Part shown: one piece after another, positions 54,400 through 64,000 of the stretch | How positions within the stretch are numbered: position 1 is the first letter of the stretch | How the letters are laid out: each line of letters begins with the position of its first letter | NCBI GenBank assembly: GCA_948144175.1 | Contig: CANXME010000213.1 | Location: forward strand, 2,566,501 to 2,630,500 | DNA: 64,000 nt | DNA from: Closterium sp. NIES-65 | Lineage: Eukaryota; Streptophyta; Zygnematophyceae; Desmidiales; Closteriaceae | Direction of reading: 5' to 3' | The notes under the pieces: model-generated | The model's input: only the letters and a program-made list of their open reading frames with translations | Told to the model about the DNA's origin: nothing | Databases searched by the model: none | Translations under genes and position numbers: made by a program

Positions 54400-54942
54400 G
54401 TCCGCGGCATGAGCACGTCCTCGAGCACTCCTGGCGCACCAGGCAGCGGAGCGCGTTGGCGCGCTGGGCTGCGGGGCGCGCTAGCGCGTTGAGCAGTGGG
54501 GCGCGTTGGCATGGTTGGCAGTGGGGCGCGCTGGCGTGGTGGACAGCGGAGCGCGCTGGCGGGCTTGGCAGCAGGACGCGCTAGCGCGCTAAGCAGCCGG
54601 GCGCGTTGGAGCGCTGGGCAGCAGCGAGCGCTGGTGCGCTGGGTAATAGAAAGCACTCGCGCGCGTAGCAGCAGGGCGAGCGAGGCGTGCGAGGGCGCGC
54701 ACGATAGTGCGCACGCTAGCTTGCAGTGCAGTAGCCGATTAAAGGCAGAACGAATGGTGGGCCCTAAAAAAAAAAGAAACGGTCGTACGGAGCGAGCCGC
54801 TTTGAAACCATGTCAAAATCAACAAGCAGAGATGGTGAACTAGCATGAGAGATGAGTACGAGTGCTATATCTAATCCTAAAGTGCTGTACTCAGTAGAGG
54901 CTACCCCACTACAGCCTACAGACACACAAACACAGTTTGACA
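54400..54942 (-). mobile_element. Copia remnant 7: leader array and one LTR
   Basis: The LTR at 54811-54942 (132 bp, TGTCAAAATC...AGTTTGACA) has a primer-binding complement TTTGAAACCA on its left and a GC-rich array (GCAGTGGGGCGCGCTGGCG units, 54400-54720) beyond that. A polypurine complement (CCCCCACCC) lies on its right. One LTR therefore carries the 3' signal of one copy and the 5' signal of another. Confidence 0.75.
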
Positions 54943-56231
54943 CCCCCACCCGTATAGCGGCACCCGCAACAGGGCGCGACGGATCTCGCAGGGCGGACGG
55001 GGGTAGTGGGGCGAGACATGGCTGATGGTGTGGACACGAAGACGTCACGATGTGGCACAATAGACCGCGCCAGCAGCAGCATCAGACGAACACGGCCGCG
55101 GTAGTAGCGAAGCCCAACATGGTTATAGGCTATTGAGGTTTGTTAGGCTCTAGATATGACGTCAGAATAATAAAACTATGTGGGGGTTGTGAACCTGGGG
55201 AATCAAGAGAGTCACGAGAAAGTTGAGGAAGAGAGGTAAGCGGCAAGAAAAAAAAATACAAGCAAGCGATAGAAAAATTGGGTGTACCACCAATAGGTGT
55301 AAAAGATATCGGCATTAGGCTACGGAACAAGCGATCTATATGAAGAAAAAAAATGGAATACAGGTGGAAAACATGGGGGGTTATGGGCACACTTATCCGC
55401 AACTTAACACGCCCTTTCAAACTGCTGTTTAATAGGTGGGATTTTGATTGTAAAATGTAAAAGAAAAAACACACGAAATTATATTGTATAAATAGTGAGA
55501 AATTTGGATTTCACGACGAAAACGTTGCCGATGTTAATCATGAATCATATGTTTCAAGATTCTGCTGAATTTCACCTGCGTTGTTGGCTCACGCCACGCC
55601 GATCCTCTCATGGCACCTCCTAGGCGGCCCACGCGCATTACTATTATACCTTGGATGTTGCCCCATGCTCCTTCAGCACCCCGCTGTGGTCCCGTTGCAC
55701 CCCGTCGAAGGACCTATTAGAGCGCCCCACCGCGGATTTGTTAAGGACTATCGCGACCCATTCTCGACCGCCCCGTCGCAACCCTGTCACCCCCCCGTCG
55801 CGTCCTCTCCTTGAGCGCCCCTTTGCGGCCCTGCGCTGCAGCTGTCGCGCTTGTCAGGCCTGCCGCATCTGTCGCGCATGTAGCGCCAGCCGCAGCACCG
55901 GCCGTATGCCGCACCTGCCTCGCCCGCCACGTGCCTGACGTGAACCATGCTGCGGCAGCCACTGTAGGGGAAAGGCTGCAGTCGTGGTGGACACCCGTCC
56001 TTAGTGCCCCTGCCTCCTCTTTCTCACTCTCTCTCCATTTCTGCTGCACTCTTCCTCCTCACATGTAGTCTCCCCCTCCCTCTCCCCTCCTTGTTGCGCC
56101 TCATCCCCCCCCCATTCGCATTTCTTCTCACTTGTTTTGCCTTTCAAGCGCCTGATGCGCACCTGCTGCCTCTCTTCTGCAGTTTAATAGCTACACATCA
56201 GTCGCTGCGCACCAGCCGTCACAGTTATCGA
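54943..56231. other. Mixed remnant region, no complete feature
   Basis: 54943-55140 is probably the 3' end of a Copia copy. 55140-55560 is AT-rich and could be a solo LTR of another family. 55600-56220 is C-rich, resembling the leaders but without clear periodicity. No gene is supported. Confidence 0.35.
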
Positions 56232-56374
56232 TGTTAAGAAACGCTAGCAGAAAGTGAAATACAGAAAGAGTGGTTGCAGTAGCAGAAGATAGGATACATA
56301 TAGCAAACCCTAATTTGGGTTGTACTCACTATAGAGTACCACACTGCAAACTAGACAGTTATAACATTGTGACA
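56232..56374 (-). repeat. Copia element 6 LTR, left copy
   Basis: 143 bp (TGTTAAGAAACGCTAGCAG...CATTGTGACA), matching 60724-60866 in length and in most positions. Confidence 0.88.
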
Positions 56375-56388
56375 CACTAAATGAAGCC

Positions 56389-59300
56389 TCAAGCCACGTA
56401 ACGCACCTTGAAGACAAGCGGAGAACCCGGCGGCCGCTTCACCCTGAAAATCCACATGCCACTGACGATGTTCGCCCCAGTTGGGGGAACCTCGTCAACG
56501 TAGGTGCCTGTGGACTTCCAGGAAGCCATCTCTGCATCCATGGCTGACTGCCACTGTGAGGAGTAGGGACCCTCGATCGCCTCAGCGTACGATCGAGGAG
56601 TCAAGATGTCTGGTGCATCCGGGTCTCCCTCAGGGGCAATCAGCGTGGACATGAGATGAGGCAAAGCAGCAGCAAAACAGTGGAACTCCTCCTGCCTGTC
56701 CTCAAGTACGTCCGTGCTAAGAGCACACTCACCCCCGACGGACGGAGGACAGACAAACTCAGACTCAGCAATAAGACTAGTGGCGTAGTCTAGACGACAG
56801 CGAGCAGCAAAGTCAAGAAGCTCAGCAACCAAGGCAGACGCAGCAGTGGACTCAAAGGAAGGGTCAGTGACAACAGTAGCCAGGAGACGCGTGACACTAG
56901 GACTAGCAGCACGAAGAGAGTCAGACTCCGGGTCAGCAAGGACAGGAAGAGAGGACTGTGGAGGAGACGGCAACGGGACACGCAGAGGAGCAGTGGACGG
57001 ACGCAGTGCCATCTGGTGTGTGCCGGGGACCGTTAGAGGATACGGACGCGGAGTACGATCACTAGTGCGAGCAGCACAAATAGTCGACGCAGGACGAGAC
57101 GAAGGCTCACGACGCTCAGCAAGACCTCCAGTAGGACCAGTGTAGGGAGAAGGAGCAGGTGGGGGGGAGGCGGGCTGTAAGTGTGACCGCGACTGGACAA
57201 GCTGTGGACACTCTAAGGGAGGAGCAGGACCAATAGAGGGCGGGAGACCAAGAACCTGCTCAAGGAGCGGAACGAAGTACGACCGCGGCCGCGCAGCGCC
57301 TCCAGAACCAGCAAGGACAGCACCAGCAGCCCCAGCGGCAGCACCAGCACGAGCAACACCTCCAGCTCCAACAGCGCCAACTCTAGCACCCTCAGAAGCA
57401 CCAGCGCCAGCAGCACCACCAGGGCCAACACCCCCAGCACCTCCAGCTCCAGCAGCTCCAGCACCACCAAATCCAACAGCTCTAGCAGCTCCTGTAGCAC
57501 CAGCTCCAGCAGTACCTCCAGCAGGACCAACTCCAGTAGCCCCAGCAGCACCCCCAGCCCCACCATCTCCAGTACCGCCAGTATGAGCACCTCCAGGACC
57601 AGTGGCTCCAGGAACTCCAGTGCCGACCCCAGGGTCAGCAGTAACAGCAGCACCTCCAGCTCCAGCAGCACGGCTCCAGCGCCAGGCAAACCACTCGCGC
57701 AACTCCTGCAGAGAGGGAAGCTCCCGCCTCGACGAAGCACCGGCAGAGGCCACACAAGCAGACCCAGCATCCCCAAGCTCTGCACCCCCAGACTCCGTAC
57801 CCCCAGGCTCAGCACCCCCAGACCTGGCACCCGCAGGCTCAGCTCCCCTAGACTCAGCACCCCCAGGCTCCGCACCCCTAGGCTCAGCACCCCCAGGATC
57901 GGCACCCGCAGGCTCAGCACCCCTGGCAGCACCAGAGTCAACAGCTACCTCGACAGGCTCGACTGCGTCTACCTGGGACACACCTGACAGGGCAGGACCC
58001 TGAGGGGGGAGAGGGTCTACCAGGGGAGGACCTGGCGCAAGGAAGAGCGGCGGCGGGGGGAAGGGGCGCAGTGCGGTAGGGGAAGAGACGGTAGTAAGGC
58101 ACCGACTCGTCAAAGGTGACGTCCTGGGAGGACAGAACCCGGCGCGAGGTGGGGTGGTAAAACTGCCAACCAGGCGCGTCAGGGGGGAAGCCAAGGAAGA
58201 CGCAGGGAACAGCACGAGGGGGCAGCTTGTCCGCAGACAAGTCGCGGACAAACGCCCGAGATCCCCAGACACGGAACGCAGACGCATCGCCAACCTTCCC
58301 CGTCCACCGCAAGGTGGGGAATGTCTCTGGCAAGGAGCCCTGGGGCTGAAGGTTGAGCTCGTGCGCTGCGTACTGAACCGCAAATGGCCACACAAAATGG
58401 GGAGCAGCCGCATGGATCATGGACGTACGAGCGACGTCCATGACCATGCCAGTGCGGCGCTCAGCAATCCCATTTTGCTGTGGAGAGGCCGGAAGCGTGA
58501 AGGTCTGGCGGATGCTCTGTGCACGACAGAAGGCTCCCAGACAAGCAGAGGAAAACTCTCCGCCTCTGTCAGAGTGCAGACGCAGAACAGGAAAGTCCGA
58601 GCCGAAACTCTCTCTGAGTTGGAGACGAGCTGCGCGGATCCAGTCGATCAACACCTCAGTGCATCACCCTTGCTGCGCAAAGGGAAGACTGTGGTGTAAC
58701 GCAAGTAGTCGTCAACCACCAACAGGAAGTAACGCTCGTGACCCTGGCCACGGATGCGGGCGGGGCCCCACACGTCCATGTGAAGAGTCTGCAGCGGAGC
58801 CTCTGTTGGAGGAAACTCGGAGGAGTGAGGGGCGGCGCGCTGCCGCCCCTCGACGCAAGGAACGCAGGTTGGGGCAGGCCCTGGAGGGAGGGGAGGGAGG
58901 GACCGGGGGAGACCAGAGATTAGGACACGGGAGGCCATGCCTCGGAGACAAGGCAAGGAGGGGTGACCAAGGCGGTGGTGCCAGAGGAGGGTCTGGTGGG
59001 ACAGGAGATGACACAAGCAAGGAGCAGACTCAGGACCAGACCTGGATGCTGCAGCAAACACCTGACTCAACGCAGCTACCTGACCAGACTCAGCAACCGG
59101 AGGAGACTCATTAGTCAGGTGTACAGGCTCGACCCCGGCCGACGGGTGAACGTGGCCAAGTGTCGGCCCGTCCGAGCACACGTACCGTGGGTCACCCGCT
59201 GACTCGCAGGAGTGAACTGGTCAACCCCCCTATCTTGTAGATCAGCACCACTCACCAAGTTCGTAGAGAATGAGGGGAGGTAGAGACCCGACAGGGTGCT

Positions 59301-59710
59301 AGAGGGGGCTGCCGGACACGGTAAGACAGTGGAGAAGCGAGCAAGGACAGGACCCCCAGAGGGGTCCGCCAGGGAGACCGCAACCGGCCGACTAAGGAGC
59401 GTAAGCGTGGTGCGGTCTCGAAAGAAGGAGCGGGAAGCAACCGAGTCAAGGGTGAAGGTGTGTAAGGCCTGAGCCGACGTGGTACCTGAGAGAGCAGACT
59501 CATCTGTACCTGGGGCAGCAGACGCACTAGCACCTAGAGAAGCAGCCTCACCAGCACCTACAGTAGCAGCCTCAGTGCCCGGGTCGGGCGGAACACACAG
59601 GTAACAGTCACCCTCATCACTAGTAGGCAATGCATACATGGCAGTGAGGATAGCATCATAGTCAAGAGTATAGATATCTACCCAGTCGGGGAGCTCAGCC
59701 GCGTCGCCAA
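56389..59710 (-). pseudogene. Copia 5 pol: protease to RT N-terminus, truncated
   Basis: Reads minus. The zinc motif half CGTFGHAESRC is next to the leader (59780), then TAG near 59711, DWVDIYTLDYDAILTAMYALP, protease LDSVASRSFF (Gly changed to Val in the active-site triad), LWHHRLGHPSLPCLRG, integrase HMDVWGPARI / LHSDRGGEF / QQNGIAERR, and a linker with LQELREWFAWRW and GGAEP-type repeats. The RT start runs up to KVRYVA, then TGA (Arg in other copies). The remaining RT and RNase H are deleted. Confidence 0.87.
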
Positions 59711-59779
59711 ACTACGTACGCCAGGCGTCGCTCAGATGGGCGAAGCAGCGGGACTCTGCGTGACCAAACGTCCCGCAAG

Positions 59780-60110
59780 GCTGACCGTGAAGGGGCCGCG
59801 AAGGGGCCGCGAAGGGGCCGCGAAGGGGCCGCGAAGGGGCCGCGAAGGGGCCGTGAAGGGGTCGTGAAGGGGCCGCGAAGGGGCCGGGAAGGGGCCACGA
59901 AGGTGCCACGAAGGGGCCGCGAAGGGAGGCCGCGAAGGGGCCACGAGGGGCCTGAAGGGGCCGCGAAGGGCCGTGAGAGGGGCCGTGAGAGGCCGTGAGA
60001 GGGGCCGCTATGGGGCCGTAGGGGAGCGCCACGGGCCACTAAGGGCAGGGGACGCGACGGGAGAGTAGGCACACGGGGCGCGACTCGGGCAGGGGCGAAG
60101 CGCGCTCCGG
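59780..60110 (-). repeat. (GAAGGGGCCGCG)n leader array of Copia 5
   Basis: At least twelve near-perfect 12-bp units, degrading to GGGGCCGTGAGAGG variants. Confidence 0.95.
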
Positions 60111-60183
60111 GTAGAAAAAAAAAAAAAATCGATATTCGGTGGGCCCTAGGAAACGTTCCCACTAAAGAACCTGCTCTATACCA

Positions 60184-60311
60184 TGTGAAAGAACGAGGAA
60201 TGATTGACTAAGGGGAAAGGTTGGGTACAAGTACAAACCCTAGAAATGTGTTGTACCCCATATGTGCTACCCCACTATAGCCTACATAGGCTAAGTCATA
60301 TGAGTCTGACA
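60184..60311 (-). repeat. Copia 5 5' LTR
   Basis: 128 bp (TGTGAAAG...GTCTGACA), bounded on its left by the primer-binding complement TATACCA. Confidence 0.82.
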
Positions 60312-60723
60312 GCGCGGGCCCCCGGGGCGCTGAGACGGGCTACGGGAGGTGGCGGCGCGCGGACCCCCGGGACGCTACGACGGGCGACGGGAGGGGACAC
60401 CGCGTGGGCCCCCGGCGCGCCGCGACGGGCAACGGGAGAAGGGACGGCGCGCGGGCCCCTGGGGTGCCGTGACGGGCGAGAAAACCGCCGCGCGCGCGCC
60501 TGAGGCGCGCGGGCGCGCGGCGGGCAGGAAACTGCCACGCGCCCTAAGCGCGTGGCGGGCAGAAAACTGCCGCGTGCTCCGGGCGCGCGGCGGGAAGAAA
60601 AAACGCCACGCGCGCTGGGCGCGCGGTAGGCAGAAAACGTCGCGCGCCCCAAGCGCGCGACAGGTAGGACAGCGGCGGAAGTAGGTGGGCCCACATGCCA
60701 GGAGTGTTCTCGTTTTGATAGCA
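60312..60723 (-). repeat. Leader of Copia 6
   Basis: GCGCGCGG/GGGCCCCCGG-rich imperfect repeats (units with GGCGGGCAGAAAACTGCC, some palindromic), ending at a primer-binding-like TGCTATCAAAACG next to the LTR. Confidence 0.75.
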
Positions 60724-60866
60724 TGTTAAGAAACGCTAGCAGAAAGTTAGAAACAGAAAGAGTGGTTGCACTAGCAGCAGATAGGATACATATAGCAAAC
60801 CCTATTTTGGGCTGTACTCATTATAAATTACCGCACTGCATACTAGACAATTATAACATTCTGACA
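60724..60866 (-). repeat. Copia element 6 LTR, right (5') copy
   Basis: 143 bp, partner of 56232-56374. Flanks are ATCGA (left element end) and ATCCC (right), so there is no exact 5-bp duplication. Confidence 0.88.
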
Positions 60867-62371
60867 ATCCCATCTATCATTTTGGCGTTGTGCCTTTTCA
60901 ATGGGTATGACTTCACCAGTTCTTGCTCCAAGCAGTTTAGGGGGGTGTGTCAAAATGTATGCACACATATTATGTTTACTATACGTCGAGTCTTGTTGGT
61001 TCACCGCCTGTCTTTATTATTGCTCGTAATTCATGGGCTTCTGCCTCTTCTTGTCTGCCTATTTTCTCTCGTAACTTTGTAGCATTGTCAAATCTCCAAC
61101 GTACTCTACCTTGGCACAAACGTTTCTAAATGAGCATGTCACGATGCATATAAAAAAAGGGCAACAACGATGGTTACAAGCAAAATAAATCAACAACGCA
61201 TAATAATACGTGCAAGTCTCAACGAACAAACCATGAAGTTTTTTGGTTTCGTTGGTTTATAAATACAGTGCATCAAACGGTACTGATAATATTGAGGTTT
61301 CATAGTACAACAAAAGGAGGTTTATGACATAAAGCAATAAGGATGAGCATTACCATTATAAGACAGTTAGAAAATGAGTGTTGCTTCATTTTTGGCATCT
61401 GTCCCTTGTACGTTCGAGTGCCCTTGTTTGAATCCTATTTGCTAATCGCGGCTTGGTACAGGTGTAGATATGCTTCACGCTCACGCATCGCCTGCTCAAA
61501 TGACACTCATCTCGAGGCGCCTTTCCTCTTCGTGTATTGGTCAACAACATCCATCTGCTACACGCACGCGATGCTACCACACTGCGCATTGCGTTCGCGA
61601 CTACAACGATCGATCAATTGGCCAACCCAGCAACGAGACCTAATCAAACACACCCAACCCGACAAAACCGTACAGAATGCCGGCGCACGCCCTCCTATCA
61701 TTCTCCAGTGCAAGCAAACAGACATCACCACATGATCGCACCCCGTCAAGAAACAGCGTGTCCATCGCATACTGTGATTGATAAGGGGGTACAACAGTGT
61801 TCGCGCAATAAAGAGATGGAACAAAACGAGCCGCTTTGTGGGTATCTTCCACACGCGCATCAACGACGCTTTGACTAGAGGGGCCAGGAAATTGGGGCTG
61901 TGCTGGCGGTGGTTGGTTGGTGGTGGTTGGTTGGTGGCTCCAACACAGCAAAGGAGCCGCAACTCGTGTACGCGTCGAAGCGTACCTTTTGAATGTTTCG
62001 CGACGCGATCACTCACACACAGCGCCGTCGCCTCCTCCCTCGCCTTGTTGTTGCAATGCAATGCAACCGACAGTCTCCCTCCGGCGCCAGGTCCCCGAAG
62101 GACGCTCTTTGAACGAACGCAACGCGGCTTGTCTTTTCAACCATTAGGAGCTGTGCGCTCGTGATACGTTATTATCCCCCCCTAAAAAATCATTGTCAGC
62201 CATCTCGACAAAGCCTCTCGAGGTATATTAGGCTGACCTGACCTCACTTCCGTCAAACCATCTAATACGTTTCTAACTCATCCAGCTCCGACTCCATCCA
62301 ACCCGCATCTCCCACGAACATCAGCACCAGCCTTCGCCTCCCGTTAGTACTACCATCGACCGTTGCTCCTC
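60867..62371. other. Intergenic region before the DOMON gene
   Basis: AT-richer, with a GGTTGGTTGGTGGTGG repeat at 61908-61938. A 60-codon frame at 60950-61129 (SPPVFIIARNSWASASSCLP) could be a fragment of an old element. No tRNA or complete gene is found; the promoter of the DOMON gene must lie near its 3' end. Confidence 0.4.
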
Positions 62372-64000
62372 ATGGCTAAGACATTCGCCCCCCTGCTTTT
62401 ACTCCCCCTGTTAGTCACACTGCATTTCATCTCCGTCGCTTCCACCGTCCAGCCGAGCAATCCCCAGGATCCCTTAGGCAGCTACACCGACGGCAGCGGT
62501 GCTCCGACAGGGAACGTTGTCGGAAAGCCCAGGAACACCGCCAATCAGCAGGTGTCGCTGGCCCGCCCGGGCACCGGCAGCTTGCAGGTGGATGGCGATG
62601 TTGTCGGCGGTGTGGCGCCCGGCGGGGATCCCGCGGTGGCCGAAGCTCCCGCTGGGGCACCTGCTTGCTCCGCCTCGCCTCTGAAGGGCTACACGTCGCG
62701 AGTGTTCATCAAGCCTAGCTGGTATTCTTACTGAACCCTTTTCTACCCAAGCGGACGATCCCCGTTGCCCCTCCCCCAGCAACCCTTGCCGCAAAATTGT
62801 TTCCTTCTCCGCCGTTCCGCAATTCAAGAACATCTCCGGCTCACTATGCCTAGCACTTACCTCTCCTTCCCTTTCCCGCAACCTTCCACCTCCCCACGAC
62901 CAGGATTTCCCTGCATTGGGCTGTGATAAACGGCTCGCAAGTGAACATCGCGATCGTCGCAAAGGTCGGCAGCGGTGCCGCCAAGGGGTGGTTTGCCCTG
63001 GGGTTCAGCAACGCTGGCACCATGGCGCCGGCCGATGCGGTGATCGCGAACACGGAGGACGTGCCGATTGCGGCGTACAACATCCTGGGCTACGGCCCGC
63101 AGGACGTCGTGCGCACGGATACCTTCAGCATTGGCGCGAACGCCAGCGTGGTTATGGGCAACGGACGCACGGTCATCAAGTGAGTTGGCGGGGGAAAAAA
63201 AAACAAAACAAAAAACCATCGGCTGAATGCACTCGGCCAATGCACAATGCACTCGTTGTAAATACTCTCTCTCTGGCCTTTCGTCTTGTGTACAGGTTCA
63301 GCCGCATCGCGGGCGACGGAACGATCCCTATCAACTTCAGCGGGCCGAACACGCTCATCTGGGCGCATGACCTGTTCGGCAACAAGACCATCGGCTACCA
63401 CTTCCAGAAACAGTACGCCTCTTCACACTCGATCATTGATCCTCCGAATCCGCCTTAATTGCCACACTAATATTCTAAATCGATCCCCATCGAATGTATC
63501 CATCTTATTGATAGCTGAGAGTTTATTTTTGTTCTCGTCTACGTGTGCAGGGGTTCTCTGGTCGTCGATTTCTCCTGCGTAGGCCCCATCGACTCGACCA
63601 TTGTGCCGGGCTCGCCGCAAACCCCCGTCACTGGCGGCAATGCGCTCTGCCCGGCCTCCTCCCTCGCCGGCTATGCCTACTCACTCCCTCTTGAGGGTGA
63701 CAGGTAAGCAGCACAGCAGTTCCAGCTTCGCCGTGCCATACATTTCCCCTCCCGAATAGTGTCCTTTCCCTGCCCTCCTCGCCTCCCGTTGCTCACGTTA
63801 CTTCTCCATTCTTCCCCCCTATTCGTCCCCTCCCGTCCACCCCCAGCTTCCGCCTGCACTGGAGTCCCCCCGTGGCCAATCAGGTCAACCTCGCGCTGGA
63901 GGCCGCAGCAGGGAGCGAGGCGGCGGGTGGCTGGATGTCGCTCGGGTGGTCGCGCTCCGGCAGCATGGTTCCCGCTGACGCTGTTATCGGCAACCTTGCC
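62372..64000 (+). CDS. Secreted protein with at least two DOMON domains, 3' end outside the window
   Basis: Exons 62372-62721, 62904-63179, 63296-63412, 63551-63703 and 63847 to the window end, with phases agreeing at each junction (TG|G, AA|G, CA|G, AG|C). The N terminus MAKTFAPLLLLPLLVTLHFI is a signal peptide. A linker of ~90 residues follows, then DOMON 1: ISLHWAVI, GWFALGFS, GTMAPADAVIAN, and a second strand set ending FSCVGPID. DOMON 2 starts FRLHWSPP, GGWMSLGWS, GSMVPADAVIGN and is cut by the window edge. DOMON is a beta-sandwich that binds haem or sugar, in plants often joined to a cytochrome b561 membrane domain; whether that follows here cannot be seen. Equivalent introns in the two domains suggest an internal duplication. 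Confidence 0.88.

Larger units (their letters stand above)
56389..60311 (-). mobile_element. Copia element 5, 3' half deleted
   Basis: 5' LTR 60311-60184, primer-binding site TGGTATAGAGCAGG, leader array, then the pol fragment. Gag is missing, as in copy 3. On the left it abuts the left LTR of element 6 with only ~14 bp between. Confidence 0.85.

Noticed and set aside
59780..60110. 12-bp array as a possible satellite or CRISPR
   Set aside because: It lies exactly between the primer-binding site and pol of Copia 5, so it is the leader array of that element.

Overview
The window looks like nuclear DNA of a streptophyte: a charophyte-type green alga (a zygnematophyte would fit) or an early land plant. 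The grounds are GT-AG introns with long pyrimidine tracts, a plant-type J-domain protein, DOMON repeats, a chromodomain Ty3/Gypsy element, Copia elements and a TRIM primed from an initiator-Met-like tRNA, very many simple repeats, and a non-LTR element with a restriction-like endonuclease, a class rare in flowering plants. The species is inference.

Layout. (1) 0-22 kb is the gene-bearing part. A J-domain co-chaperone gene (+, to 4448) converges on a large unknown low-complexity gene (-, 5233-9330). That gene diverges from a histidine-phosphatase/phosphoglycerate-mutase-like gene (+, 10577-20305). One intron of the phosphatase gene carries a 5.2-kb non-LTR retrotransposon lying inside a (CT)n microsatellite. 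A 150-bp MITE and a small unknown four-exon gene (-, 20825-21558) follow. (2) 22.4-35.1 kb is a chromovirus (Ty3/Gypsy, +) with 280-bp LTRs and target duplication ACAGT. A 7.3-kb Copia element (-, 132-bp LTRs, duplication GCCGG) is nested in its pol. The pair sits just upstream of an orphan terminal exon (35144-35281). (3) 35.5-61 kb is a pile of related Copia elements of one superfamily: copy 2 (+) with a nested TRIM, copy 4 (+) split by copy 3 (-) and a Gypsy gag fragment, an LTR remnant (7), and copy 5 (-) mixed with copy 6. Copy 3 keeps a 1758-codon pol frame but has no gag. (4) 62.4-64.0 kb is the 5' part of a secreted protein with at least two DOMON domains, running off the window.

The most unusual signals are these. 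Degenerate copies of exon ends or whole exons lie in the flanking introns of two unrelated genes. The RLE-type retroelement is bounded by (CT)n on both sides and has duplicated TATA-bearing 5' monomers. Every Copia copy shares an architecture: a private GC-rich tandem array between primer-binding site and ORF, a widened zinc knuckle, recurring LREW(Y/F) motifs, and a minisatellite-coded linker between integrase and RT. Premature stops in two Copia copies are strongly skewed to TAG.

All exon structures were built by eye from splice sites and reading phase. No database search or computation was run.
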